A DNA stretch of 64,000 nt from Luteolibacter flavescens (GTDB taxonomy: Bacteria > Verrucomicrobiota > Verrucomicrobiia > Verrucomicrobiales > Akkermansiaceae), in assembly GCF_025950085.1 (NCBI RefSeq), contig NZ_JAPDDS010000004.1, forward strand, positions 372,001 to 436,000, written 5' to 3'. The notes under the pieces were generated by a model, which saw only the letters and a list, made by a program, of their open reading frames with translations, was not told the DNA's origin and made no database searches. Below are positions 8,628 to 16,684 of the stretch, in pieces. The stretch's first letter is position 1. Each line of letters begins with the position of its first letter. The position numbers and the translations under genes were made by a program.

Positions 8628-8660
8628 GGATGGATGGGATGGATGGGATGGATGGAATGA
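8628..8660. repeat. Short tandem repeat of ggatg units
   Basis: Units of ggatg and ggatgg are repeated about six times. The tract lies between the PEP-CTERM gene and the palindromic repeat cluster, and there is no gene here. Confidence 0.7.
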
Positions 8661-8688
8661 AGACCCTGGATGCGCGGAGTGCATCCCC

Positions 8689-8859
8689 TGGGAGCGCCGG
8701 TCATTAGACCGGCCCGAGTGGTCCCTGGCTGCGCGCTTCATTGAGAAAGCCCGCCTCGCCCTCCCACTGGGAACGCGGAATTTATTCCGCCCGAGTCATC
8801 CGGCGAAGCCCGCACTTGCCCTGTGCCATCGTGGTCCGCATCGCTCCGCGTGCGGTGCA
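8689..8859 (+). repeat. Repeat cluster A-C-B
   Basis: Family A is at 8689-8719 (TGGGAGC + GCCGGTC-atta-GACCGGC + CCGAGT). Family C is at 8763-8796 (core GCGGAA-ttta-TTCCGC). Family B is at 8825-8859. All three lie in one orientation, and the same trio recurs in reverse about 200 bases further on. Confidence 0.88.
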
Positions 8860-9045
8860 CCGGTCGGGGGAGTAAGGGGTGAGGTCGGTTCCTAGGCCGG
8901 TAGCGAGTGAGGTCTGCTGCTGAGGTAGGCTGGTGGGAGGGGTGCGAAAGTGTGCCCCATATTCTGAACCATCGACATCACCCATGTGTCGAACCTGCAC
9001 CCTTCGCTGGCTGGGGAGCCATCGGTGCCGCCCGCCTTCAGAGCT

Positions 9046-9250
9046 GCTTCGGCCGCACGCGGAGCGATGCGGACCACGATGGCACGGGGTGGTGGCGGGC
9101 TTCTCCGTGTTCTTCGCGGCACTCGGGCGGAATGAATTCCGCGTTCCCGGTGGGAGGGCGATGCGGACCTTTAGAGGGGGGCGGGCAGCCAGAGACCACT
9201 CGGGCCGGTCGAATGACCGGCGCTCCCAGGTTGGCACGGCGCTCCCAGAT
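9046..9250 (-). repeat. Repeat cluster B-C-A (reverse of the previous)
   Basis: Family B is at 9046-9083, C at 9121-9154 and A at 9198-9230 (core GCCGGTC-gaat-GACCGGC). A leftover end box gcgctcccag is near 9241. The order and orientation mirror the cluster at 8689-8859, so the two clusters form a large imperfect inverted arrangement. No gene is seen in 8493-9390. Confidence 0.88.
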
Positions 9251-9390
9251 CCTCTCCCTTGACCCTCCCCGCGGGTTGATTTCCGTCCGCGGAGGCCTTA
9301 TCCTCCCCTCAGCCGCGAGCTGCCTGTAAAAAGGGATTGCATGCGCGACCCGCTGGCGCGATGCACTCGCCAGCAGCATTCCTCTCAAAA

Positions 9391-9630
9391 ATGGCCGACC
9401 GCGAAGACAAGAATCCGGAGAACATCACAGGCAAATTCTACGTCGATAGCCAGTGCATCGACTGCGACCTGTGCCGCGAGACCGCGCCGAACAATTTCAC
9501 CCGGTCCGACGACGAGGGCTACTCGTACGTTTACAAGCAGCCGGAGAACGACGAGGAGCGCGCCCAGAGCCGCGAGGCGATGGAAGGCTGCCCGGTCGAA
9601 GCCATCGGCGACGACGGCGGCGACGACTGA
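9391..9630 (+). CDS. Single-cluster ferredoxin
   Basis: This is a small acidic cytoplasmic electron carrier of about 79 residues. The cysteine pattern CIDCDLC (CxxCxxC) with a distant CPVEAI completes a single [4Fe-4S] site of the Fer4_13/Fer4_15 type. The tail EAIGDDGGDD is very acidic. The start at 9391 (MADREDKNPE) is chosen over the ATG at 9337 because only the later one matches family length. It is the first gene of a tight group: the DUF721 gene starts eight bases after its stop. Confidence 0.9.
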   Translation: MADREDKNPENITGKFYVDSQCIDCDLCRETAPNNFTRSDDEGYSYVYKQPENDEERAQSREAMEGCPVEAIGDDGGDD

Positions 9631-9638
9631 TCACCACC

Positions 9639-10010
9639 ATGGCGAAGGAATCCCGGCTCGAGGCGATCCGTCGCGCCGTGCTCCGGGATTGGCGGGGCGG
9701 CGAGGATCCGGAGCATCTGGACAAGCGGCTCCACCTGCCAAAAGAATTCCTCGCCTCCATCCTGAAGCAGGCCGGAGCCACCGAGGGCATCGATGAGGAG
9801 CGCCTGCGCGAGATGTGGAAGGAGGTCGCGGGCGATTTCGTCGCCCGCCACGCCACCCCCGTGTCGCTGAAGGCAGGCTGCCTCACGCTCCACGTGCTCC
9901 AGCCCGCCATGCGCTTCCATCTGGAGCAGACGCGCGGCGTGCTCTTGAAAAAGGTCCAGGAGGCGATCGGCGCGAATCTCGTGAAGATCATCCGCTTCCA
10001 GGTCGGCTGA
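9639..10010 (+). CDS. DUF721 / DciA-like protein
   Basis: This is a 123-residue protein whose C-terminal half (residues 50-123) shows the DUF721 pattern: W-KEVAGDFVARHATP, then LKAGCLTLHV, MRFHLEQTRGVLL and IIRFQVG. Known biology: DciA proteins of this family interact with the replicative helicase DnaB and help load it in bacteria lacking DnaC or DnaI. The N-terminal 45 residues are charged and variable. It lies between a ferredoxin and a HAD-Nudix gene. That context is unusual for a replication factor and does not itself support the role. Confidence 0.8.
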   Translation: MAKESRLEAIRRAVLRDWRGGEDPEHLDKRLHLPKEFLASILKQAGATEGIDEERLREMWKEVAGDFVARHATPVSLKAGCLTLHVLQPAMRFHLEQTRGVLLKKVQEAIGANLVKIIRFQVG

Positions 10011-10035
10011 CCTTCCCGGCAATCCCCCCTATCCC

Positions 10036-11085
10036 ATGTTTCGCAATCTCATCTTCGATTGGTCAGGCACGCTGGTGGACGATCTGCCGCCGGTGCTGGA
10101 GGCGACGAATCACGTGCTCGGCATCTACGGGAAGGAAGCGCTGGATCGCGAGGGCTTCCGGCTGCGCTTCCGCCTGCCGTATGCGGAGTTTTATGAAGAG
10201 ATGATCCCCGGCGTGCCGCTGGGAGAGCTGGAGGTGCATTTCCGCCAGGCATTCTCGGCGTCCACCGCGGCGGTCACCATCCTGCCCCATGCGCGGGAGA
10301 AGCTGGAGTGGTGCCGGGATCACGGCGTCCGCTGCTTTGTCCTCACCAGCATGGATGGCGATGCCTTCCACGCGCAGCTCGCGGATCTGGGGCTCACGGA
10401 TTTCTTCGAGGCCACCTACTCCGGCGTGCTGGACAAGCGCGAGCGCATCCTGGGCATCCTGGAAAGACACCGCCTTGCCCCGGAGGAGAGCGCCTTCGTC
10501 GGCGACATGACCCACGACATCGACACCGCGCGTCACGGGAATCTCACGTCCATCGCCGTGCTCACCGGCTACACCCACGCCGGCCCGCTCTCCGAGGCGC
10601 GACCGGACCTGACCGTGCCGGACCTGGCCGTGCTACGTCGCCTGCTGGAGCGTCCCGGCTGGAAGCCCCGGCCCATCGCCACGGTCGGCGCGCTGCTGCA
10701 CGATGGCGCGGGGAAGCTGCTCATGGTCCGCACCCACAAGTGGGGCCACCGCTGGGGCATCCCCGGTGGGAAGATCCGCCGCGGCGAAAGCTCGCTCGAT
10801 GCGCTGCGCCGGGAGACCCGCGAGGAAACCGGGCTCGAGATCACCGACCCGCGCTTCGTGGTCGTGCAGGACTGCATCGACTCGGATGAATTCCAGCGCC
10901 GCGAGCATTTCCTGCTGCTGAACTACGTGGCCCGCACCCTGCCCGGGGAAGTCGTCCTCAATGACGAGGCGCAGGAATACCGCTGGGTCACACCCGCCGC
11001 GGCTCTCGGGCTCGATCTGAATCGCCCGACCCGCACGCTGCTGGTGGAGGCGCTGAATCAAGGGCTGATCGAGCATCCGGTGTAG
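10036..11085 (+). CDS. HAD hydrolase-Nudix hydrolase fusion
   Basis: This is a 349-residue two-domain cytoplasmic protein. Residues 1-215 are a HAD hydrolase: motif I DWSGTL with nucleophile D8, motif II Thr at about 104, motif III Lys at about 134 and motif IV GDMTHDID (D157, D161). The second motif-I aspartate of normal phosphatases is Ser10, recalling the DWAGT motif of phosphonoacetaldehyde hydrolase. Residues 220-349 are a Nudix domain with a complete box from G235 to G256 (GKIRRGE, then RRETREETGL). The fusion suggests sequential action on a phosphorylated or nucleoside-diphosphate compound, possibly a damaged metabolite. The substrate is unknown. It starts 25 bases after the DUF721 gene. 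Confidence 0.9.
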   Translation: MFRNLIFDWSGTLVDDLPPVLEATNHVLGIYGKEALDREGFRLRFRLPYAEFYEEMIPGVPLGELEVHFRQAFSASTAAVTILPHAREKLEWCRDHGVRCFVLTSMDGDAFHAQLADLGLTDFFEATYSGVLDKRERILGILERHRLAPEESAFVGDMTHDIDTARHGNLTSIAVLTGYTHAGPLSEARPDLTVPDLAVLRRLLERPGWKPRPIATVGALLHDGAGKLLMVRTHKWGHRWGIPGGKIRRGESSLDALRRETREETGLEITDPRFVVVQDCIDSDEFQRREHFLLLNYVARTLPGEVVLNDEAQEYRWVTPAAALGLDLNRPTRTLLVEALNQGLIEHPV

Positions 11086-11170
11086 TTGGGAGTGGTGGGT
11101 TGAGGGCTGGGTTTGCGTTAGAGTTTCCGGGTTGCGGTGGGGGCGGGGATTTGCCAGCGTGCGCGTCTTG

Positions 11171-11839
11171 ATGAGCGCTTTGTCCCGATTTTTCCTGATC
11201 TTGCCGGCCGTCGGGCTGGTGGCTTGCTCGGGTTCCGGCTCCGGCGGGAGCTCGGGTTCTTCGTCGGGAGCCTCGATGCCGGTGGCAGGCGGGGCGGCTC
11301 CGGCGGCGCAGGCTTTCCGGATGAAGACGGGCGAGAATGGCGACGATGACGAGGGCAAGCTCCTCGAGAGATTCGGCTCCCGCAGCCCCTTCATGACGGA
11401 CAACAAGGGCAAGGCGCTGGGCGAATACAAGACGGCCAGCGGCTTCGACCGTGCGAACACGCAGTTCGACCGCGGCTACGCCGGGAAGGAATACCAGGCG
11501 GGCGAATTCAAGAAGAAGTCCTTCTGGGGCCACCGCGACTACGCGAAGCAGGTCTATGGCGGGGACACGGACGCGAATGACCTCCGCAAGGGCTCGCGCT
11601 TCCAAGGCGCGGCGGCAGGGGAAAACGTGAAGGTGGCCCGCGACGGCAGCCGCACCTACGACACCGGTGCCTACGCGACCGGCGCGGCCCGCGAGACCGG
11701 CAGGCGCCGCCTGGACAAGGTGGCGGACGCGGAAACCACGGACCGCACGAATGTTTTCACCGATCCCGAGATCATCCCCTGGCAGCAGCAGCACGGGGTG
11801 ACCATCGATGAGACGCGGAGCAAGATGGGCCGCCGCTGA
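11171..11839 (+). CDS. Hypothetical lipoprotein
   Basis: This is a protein of about 222 residues with a lipoprotein signal: MSALSRFFLILPAVGLVAC, cleavage expected before the Cys of LVAC, followed by a Gly/Ser linker. The rest is hydrophilic, rich in Lys, Asp, Gly and Tyr, and has no recognised domain. Positions after the linker suggest an extended or unstructured outer-membrane-attached protein. A GTG-rich upstream extension to 11132 is possible, but the lipobox fixes the start at 11171. It converges on the gene at 11877, with a palindromic terminator between. Confidence 0.8.
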   Translation: MSALSRFFLILPAVGLVACSGSGSGGSSGSSSGASMPVAGGAAPAAQAFRMKTGENGDDDEGKLLERFGSRSPFMTDNKGKALGEYKTASGFDRANTQFDRGYAGKEYQAGEFKKKSFWGHRDYAKQVYGGDTDANDLRKGSRFQGAAAGENVKVARDGSRTYDTGAYATGAARETGRRRLDKVADAETTDRTNVFTDPEIIPWQQQHGVTIDETRSKMGRR

Positions 11840-11859
11840 ACGGTGCCCGTCGGGCTAGC

Positions 11860-11875
11860 TACTAGTTTTCTAGTA
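11860..11875. terminator. Bidirectional terminator-like palindrome
   Basis: TACTAG-tttt-CTAGTA is a perfect palindrome lying exactly between two convergent genes. It is A/T-rich in G/C-rich DNA. The stem is short, so termination is inferred from position. Confidence 0.45.
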
Positions 11876-11876
11876 A

Positions 11877-12314
11877 TTAAGGCATCGCATTGCCGATGCG
11901 CTTGGCGCGGAAGTATCGTCCCAGCCAGGGGAGCTGCCATAGGCCCAGATAGACGAGGCTGACGAACCAGTAGGGGATATCCAGGTAGTGGTGGCCACGG
12001 GCGACCGTCGGATGGCCGAGATAGGAGGGAAGCGGGAACCAGTCTCTGGATGCCCATGCCGGGCGGGGCTCGACCTTGAAGGATCTGCTGGAACGGGCCG
12101 GGAAAAAGTAGATGGAGCGGCCCGCGTGGACCGGGTGCCAGTTGATGCCCAGCTCCGAGCCATCATTCCGGATGCGCACCTCGTGGCTCCCGGTCGTGAA
12201 GTCCAGGGTCGTGTTGCGATGCATCGAGTGGACCCACACCCAGCCGAGGAAGACGAGTCCCGGCAGCGCGAACCAGAAAACGGGCGAGCGATACCAGCGG
12301 CGGGCGGGAGTCAT
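11877..12314 (-). CDS. Small two-span membrane protein (paralogue 1)
   Basis: This is a 145-residue protein with one hydrophobic segment near residues 12-30 (VFWFALPGLVFLGWVWVHSM), a soluble loop, and a second at about 113-132 (IPYWFVSLVYLGLWQLPWL). The two membrane spans place the middle loop in the periplasm. It resembles the protein at 15659-16087: both have W-S/FW, a GWxWVxSM end to the first span and a PxWFP motif in the loop. The function is unknown. A remnant of a further copy lies about 60 bases upstream. Confidence 0.72.
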   Translation of the reverse strand: MTPARRWYRSPVFWFALPGLVFLGWVWVHSMHRNTTLDFTTGSHEVRIRNDGSELGINWHPVHAGRSIYFFPARSSRSFKVEPRPAWASRDWFPLPSYLGHPTVARGHHYLDIPYWFVSLVYLGLWQLPWLGRYFRAKRIGNAMP

Positions 12315-12373
12315 GGGTGTAGGGAATGCGCGGGGACGATCTGTTGTTAGGATGTCGTCCTGCTATCTCGGGT

Positions 12374-12414
12374 AGGAACAGCGCTTCCGATGCGCTTGTC
12401 GCGGAAGTTTGTGG
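12374..12414 (-). pseudogene. Remnant of a paralogue's 3' end
   Basis: On the minus strand this stretch reads NFRDKRIGSAVP, which matches the last residues of the intact neighbour (YFRAKRIGNAMP). At DNA level ccgatgcgcttgtcgcggaa matches the intact copy with one change. No start or body of the gene remains, so it is the tail of a deleted duplicate. Confidence 0.6.
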
Positions 12415-12478
12415 AATAAGCGTGGCAGGACAGGCGCTGACTGGAAGCACCATCACTCCGGCTAGCCCGGTCGTTTGG

Positions 12479-13003
12479 ATGAAGCGATCCCTTCTCATTT
12501 CCGCGCTCTTCATGTCCTGGCTTTCCGGCTGTGACAGACCGGAGAGCGCTATCCAGCAGGGCCGGATGCAGGAAGAGCGTGTTCCAAGGCCCCCACTGGA
12601 GCCTCCGGAATTCTGGCTTCCACTGGACCGCACGCTGGCGGATCACGTGGCGGCACATCCCGGTCGGCCGATCTTGGTGACCGTGGGCGCGAAGTGGTCG
12701 TCGACGTCCACCATGTCGTGGAGGATCTTGTTTTCAGATGACGCCACGGAGGTGCTCCGGTCATCCGGCTTCGTCTGCCTGACAGGTGACATCACAGAGG
12801 ACGACAAGGTCGGGCGCAAGGTGATCGAATCACTCGGGCGGGTTTCGGTACCGGTGGTAGCCCTCTACGATCCACTGGAGGGCGAGTGGGAGATGAAGCC
12901 GGACGTCTTCACCGCAGCCGACGTTAGGGAGTGGGTGAGCAGCTATCATGAGAAGACGGCCGCGCGGGGTGAGCTGCGCGGGGGTAGTGTGGGCGGGAGG
13001 TGA
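12479..13003 (+). CDS. Lipoprotein with thioredoxin-like fold lacking the CxxC
   Basis: This is a 174-residue lipoprotein (MKRSLLISALFMSWLSGC lipobox). Residues 60-160 resemble the C-terminal thioredoxin domain of DsbD: PILVTVGAKWSSTSTMSW, then a Phe-Val-x-Leu-x-x-Asp strand, cis-Pro in VSVPVVALYDP and a final helix. The redox CxxC is replaced by Ser-Ser-Thr-Ser, so classical disulfide exchange is not possible. It could be a binding or chaperone module at the outer membrane. The family assignment is by pattern only. Confidence 0.65.
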   Translation: MKRSLLISALFMSWLSGCDRPESAIQQGRMQEERVPRPPLEPPEFWLPLDRTLADHVAAHPGRPILVTVGAKWSSTSTMSWRILFSDDATEVLRSSGFVCLTGDITEDDKVGRKVIESLGRVSVPVVALYDPLEGEWEMKPDVFTAADVREWVSSYHEKTAARGELRGGSVGGR

Positions 13004-13213
13004 GTGCTTCCCCGCGGCAGAGTTGCTGGCCTTAATCGTCAGGGAATCGTCGTAGTCCAGGAGACGAAGCGGTGGCGAAAATGCACGGGGGTCCGGCGAT
13101 AATGCCCGTGGTGCGTTGAAGGCGGGTCGGAGCACGCTGGGTGGCGATGGATGGCGGATGATCTGCCATCTTCGAAAAACCACCCCTCACTTGCTTCCAC
13201 TGCCTTCTCCTCC

Positions 13214-13915
13214 ATGAAGCTCCAGCCTTCCAAACTCCTCAAGCTCGCGGCCATGGGTGCCGCCGGCATCACCCTGATCCACGCGACCCAAGCTGCTACG
13301 GTCCTGACGGGCGTGGTGGACTCCGCCGCGGTAGGCGACGAGACGAATGACAACCTGCCGGCCAACCACGGGAGCAATGCCCCCGGAACGCCGGACATCG
13401 CGCTGAACTGGAGCCCCACGGGTGCTTTCAATGTGTCCACCGGCCCAGGCTGGCAGATCTATCATGCCTGGCCGAATGGCGGCGGTGATGTCTATCAGCT
13501 CGATGGTCCTGTCTCGGGCTACACGGGTGTGGTGAACTACGACATCGCCTTCACGCCATCGAGCGCGACCATCGCGGTGGTGCTGACTTCCATCACGCTG
13601 AATGACTGGGCCGGTCCTAGCGGGGCGGGGCTGCAGAATACCACGCTGAACTGGATCGTGAGCGGCCCCTTGTCCGGCACCCTCGGCTCTGGCACCGGCT
13701 TGGTGGTGACGGATGGATCGGCACAGCAGCTTAACTTCGGCTATCAGGGCGCGGGCGGCGAGGTGCTGACGCTGCGTCTGACGCCCACGGGCGGCGGCGG
13801 GTCCTACTTCGCGGTGGACAATCTGAGCTTTGACCAGGTGACCGTGCCGGAGCCATCCGTGGCGGTGCTCGCCGCGGGTCTCGGTGCGCTGGCGCTGCGT
13901 CGCCGCCGGATCTGA
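13214..13915 (+). CDS. PEP-CTERM sorting domain protein
   Basis: This is a 233-residue exported protein: signal peptide MKLQPSKLLKLAAMGAAGITLIHATQAA, a beta-sandwich-like body rich in Gly, Thr, Ser and Asn, and the C-terminal signal VPEPSVAVLAAGLGALALRRRR. The sorting signal implies processing by exosortase at the inner membrane and surface delivery. No catalytic motif is seen. The start at ATG 13214 gives a normal signal peptide; an earlier in-frame ATG (13151) would add 21 residues that do not fit. Confidence 0.9.
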   Translation: MKLQPSKLLKLAAMGAAGITLIHATQAATVLTGVVDSAAVGDETNDNLPANHGSNAPGTPDIALNWSPTGAFNVSTGPGWQIYHAWPNGGGDVYQLDGPVSGYTGVVNYDIAFTPSSATIAVVLTSITLNDWAGPSGAGLQNTTLNWIVSGPLSGTLGSGTGLVVTDGSAQQLNFGYQGAGGEVLTLRLTPTGGGGSYFAVDNLSFDQVTVPEPSVAVLAAGLGALALRRRRI

Positions 13916-14025
13916 TGCGTGGCGCATGAGCTTTCTGTGAAACGAGGTTTCACGGGTTCGCAGGCCTCCATCCTCACATGCGGGATGGAGGCTTCCTGCG
14001 TGGCGGATTTCTGCGAGGGTGAGAC

Positions 14026-15546
14026 ATGGTGAATGATGGCGGTGCAGGCGCTGCGCTGGCGCGTGGCGATGTGGAGGGCGCGCTGGCCATCTGGCAGCGG
14101 GTGACGGCGCGGCGTGATGCCACGCCGGGCGAGCTGCTGGGCCATGCGACCTTGCTCTTCCGGCTCTATCGCGCGGAGGATTCGCATGATTTGTTAGAGA
14201 GGCTGCTAGTGCATCCCGCGGCAGGGGTGGAGGAGTGGCTGGTGGTGGCGAGGCTGTGGTTCGAGCGCGGGAGGTTTGACCGGTGCGCGAGGTTTTCCGG
14301 CCGTGCGCTGGCCGCAGTGCCTGATTCGCCGGACATCGGCGCGATGCATGCGGCGGCGCTCGAGCGGAGCGGGGACAAGGAGGGCGCGCGGGAGGTGATC
14401 GGTGCATTCCTCGTCCGGCATCCGGAGCATGCGAGGCTGGTGCGGCTGCTGGCGCACATCGAGCGCGGTGACGGGGACTTCGAGAAAGCGCGCGCCCGGC
14501 TGGAGGACCAGCTCCGGAGATTTTCCGGCGGGGAAGATTGGCGGCTGCGATATGAGCTCGCGGCGGTGTTGGACCGGCTGGGCGAGCATGCGGGCGCAAT
14601 GCGCGAGCTCGAGATGGCGAAGGCGGAGCTGGAGCCGCAGTCGCAGCGCTACCGGTCGCAGTGGCGCTCGATGACGGAGCGCCAGTGGGCGGTGACGCAG
14701 TCGCTGACGAGGGAGCGGCTGGCGCGATGGGCGGATGCGGGCAGCGTGGCGCAGGCAGGAGATGAGCGGGAGATCTGCCTGATGGGTGGTTTTCCGCGAT
14801 CCGGCACGACGCTGCTGGAGAAGGTGATTTCCACACACGCGGGATGCATCGGCACGGATGAGTCCGGTGTTCTGGCGACGCAGTTCCGCGATCCGCTGGT
14901 CTTCGGTGCGGGCTCCGCGAAGGAAGTGGTGACGGAGCTGGATGCATTCCATGCGGATGATCTGGCGGCAGGGCGGGAAGAGTATTTCCGCTGCACGGCG
15001 GACCTTCTGGGCGAAGATCCCGGAGGGCGGCTGTTGATCGAAAAGGAACCGCTGCTGACGGCAGATCTGGCGGTGCCGTTGCGGCTCTTCCCGGACGCGC
15101 GGGTGCTGATGCCGCTGCGAGATCCGCGGGATGTGGTGGTGAGCTATTTCTTCACGATGGTGCCAGCGTCGCGGGACAGCGTGGCGGCGGCGACTCTGGA
15201 GGAGACGTGCCGGTATTATGCGGAGGTAATGCGGCACTGGCTACTGCTGCGGGAGCGGCTGGATGCCGGGCGCTGGCAGTGGATGGAGAGCCGGTATGAG
15301 GATCTCATCGCCGCGGCGGAAGTGCAGACGCGGCGGCTTGCCGGCTTCCTCGGGCTGGAGTGGGAGGAGGGAATGATGGCTCATCACCGGCGGGCTGGCC
15401 GGGCGGTGGGGACACCTACTTACGATGATGTCTCGAAGCCGCTCTACACGCGATCCCTCGCGCGATGGAGGAACTACGAGCGCTGGCTGGAGCCGCACCT
15501 CGGGATGCTGGAGAAGCATTGCGCGGCGCTGGGATACGAGGCGTAA
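14026..15546 (+). CDS. TPR-sulfotransferase fusion protein
   Basis: This is a 506-residue protein. Residues 1-215 are a helical TPR-type region (repeated Ala/Leu/Arg helices such as GDKEGAREVIGAFLVRHPEH). Residues 250-500 are a sulfotransferase of the Sulfotransfer_3 type, with the PAPS phosphosulfate loop GGFPRSGTTLLEKVIS, the 3'-phosphate-binding segment LMPLRDPRDVVVSYFF and a C-terminal basic region. It would transfer sulfate from PAPS to a carbohydrate or protein acceptor; TPR fusions of this kind often act on peptides or lipid-linked targets. No signal peptide is seen. No PAPS-synthesis genes are nearby. Confidence 0.85.
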   Translation: MVNDGGAGAALARGDVEGALAIWQRVTARRDATPGELLGHATLLFRLYRAEDSHDLLERLLVHPAAGVEEWLVVARLWFERGRFDRCARFSGRALAAVPDSPDIGAMHAAALERSGDKEGAREVIGAFLVRHPEHARLVRLLAHIERGDGDFEKARARLEDQLRRFSGGEDWRLRYELAAVLDRLGEHAGAMRELEMAKAELEPQSQRYRSQWRSMTERQWAVTQSLTRERLARWADAGSVAQAGDEREICLMGGFPRSGTTLLEKVISTHAGCIGTDESGVLATQFRDPLVFGAGSAKEVVTELDAFHADDLAAGREEYFRCTADLLGEDPGGRLLIEKEPLLTADLAVPLRLFPDARVLMPLRDPRDVVVSYFFTMVPASRDSVAAATLEETCRYYAEVMRHWLLLRERLDAGRWQWMESRYEDLIAAAEVQTRRLAGFLGLEWEEGMMAHHRRAGRAVGTPTYDDVSKPLYTRSLARWRNYERWLEPHLGMLEKHCAALGYEA

Positions 15547-15555
15547 GCCCGTGCG

Positions 15556-15599
15556 TGGCGGGATGGTGAACCGCCAAGGCGCCAAGTTCGCCAAGGGAG
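15556..15599. repeat. Ccaagg-rich dispersed repeat
   Basis: The motif accgccaaggcgccaagttc followed by gccaaggg is a short interrupted direct repeat (cgccaag twice, ccaagg). Such tracts occur between genes in related genomes. It lies directly before a family A palindrome. Confidence 0.5.
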
Positions 15600-15643
15600 G
15601 ATAAACGAAGTACGAGATATGCCGTAGAAAGCGTTCGTCCCTC

Positions 15644-15674
15644 TGGGAGCGCCGGTCATTAGACCGGCCCGAGT
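15644..15674 (+). repeat. Palindromic repeat, family A copy
   Basis: TGGGAGC + GCCGGTC-atta-GACCGGC + CCGAGT. The copy overlaps the 3' end of the minus-strand gene at 15659, whose stop codon lies inside the hairpin. Confidence 0.85.
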
Positions 15675-16087
15675 CGTCCCTCGCTGCCGATATCACCCCG
15701 CATCCTCCTCCGTCGCCATGCGAGGAAAGCCGCCCAAGGCACCGCAAAGGACAGCGTGAGAAGCCAGTGCGAGATGGTGAAGCGGCCCGCGACGTCATCA
15801 TGTGCCGGCGTCCACGTGCACGCCGCGGGGAACCAGCGCGGGTCGGGATAGGCTTTGTTCGGGCGCGAGCTCCAGTCGAACTCCGGCGCCATGCCGGTAG
15901 CATCGACCGGCTGGAAGATGATCAGGCGCGAGTTCACATGGACCAGCCCGTGAATGCCGCGCTTCGGGCTGATCCACTCGATCGTGTCCTGGATGCCCAT
16001 GGAGCGAACCCATGCCCAGCCGAAGAAGATCAGGACGAAGACGCCGAGCCAGAAGCTCTTCCAGCGATGAAGCGGGCGGGGTTGCAT
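15659..16087 (-). CDS. Small two-span membrane protein (paralogue 2)
   Basis: This is a 142-residue relative of the protein at 11877-12314. It has an N-terminal span (WLGVFVLIFFGWAWVRSM), a periplasmic loop containing PRWFP, a second span (HWLLTLSFAVPWAAFLAW) and then a basic tail RRRRMRGDIG. The last residues (EGRLGPV) and the stop codon are encoded by a family A palindromic repeat that has inserted at the 3' end, so the original C-terminus has probably been replaced. The function is unknown. Confidence 0.7.
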   Translation of the reverse strand: MQPRPLHRWKSFWLGVFVLIFFGWAWVRSMGIQDTIEWISPKRGIHGLVHVNSRLIIFQPVDATGMAPEFDWSSRPNKAYPDPRWFPAACTWTPAHDDVAGRFTISHWLLTLSFAVPWAAFLAWRRRRMRGDIGSEGRLGPV

Positions 16088-16306
16088 GGGAGGAGGGTGG
16101 GGAGCGGTCTAGCAGGATGGGTGGGCACTTCAACGGGGATTCGTGCGGCAGGGCCGGGCTGCGCATGAAATGCCGCATGCCCGGGCAGACTTGATTCCTC
16201 CTTGATGGGGCGCGGTGGCGGGAGTAGCGGGTTTCAGATCTGAGATCCCGGATTTCAGATTTCCGCGACCACTGAACCCCCGACATCCGATCTCCGGCCT
16301 ACTGCC

Positions 16307-16684
16307 ATGACAAGCGCACCCCTGGACCCACCCGTTTCGCACATCGATCTGCTGCGCGCCGCTTATGCGGCTTTCAACTCCCGGGACATCGCGGGAGCGG
16401 TGAGCCTGATGACGGAGGACGTGGCGTGGCCGCGGGCCTTCAAGGGCGGCTTCGTGCGCGGGCCGCAAGAGGTGGGGGCATACTGGCGGGATCAGTGGGG
16501 GGAGATTGACCCCACGGTGGAGCCGCTGGCATTCCACGAGGAGACGCCGGGGCGGATCGTGGTGGAGGTGCGGCAGGTGGTGCGGGATCTCCAGGGCACG
16601 CTGCTGGCGGACGAGCGGGTGGGCCACCGCTTTGTCATCGAGGGCGGGCTGATCCGCGGGATGGAAGTCTGCCCGCTGGGGTGA
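16307..16684 (+). CDS. SnoaL/NTF2-like protein
   Basis: This is a 125-residue protein with the NTF2-like pattern: a first helix (LLRAAYAAFNSRDIAGAVSLM), then EDVAWP, a second helix (GPQEVGAYWRDQW), and alternating strands ending MEVCPLG. SnoaL-like proteins are small cone-shaped folds acting as isomerases, hydrolases or ligand binders; nothing here points to one substrate. It has no signal peptide and no operon partner. Confidence 0.82.
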   Translation: MTSAPLDPPVSHIDLLRAAYAAFNSRDIAGAVSLMTEDVAWPRAFKGGFVRGPQEVGAYWRDQWGEIDPTVEPLAFHEETPGRIVVEVRQVVRDLQGTLLADERVGHRFVIEGGLIRGMEVCPLG

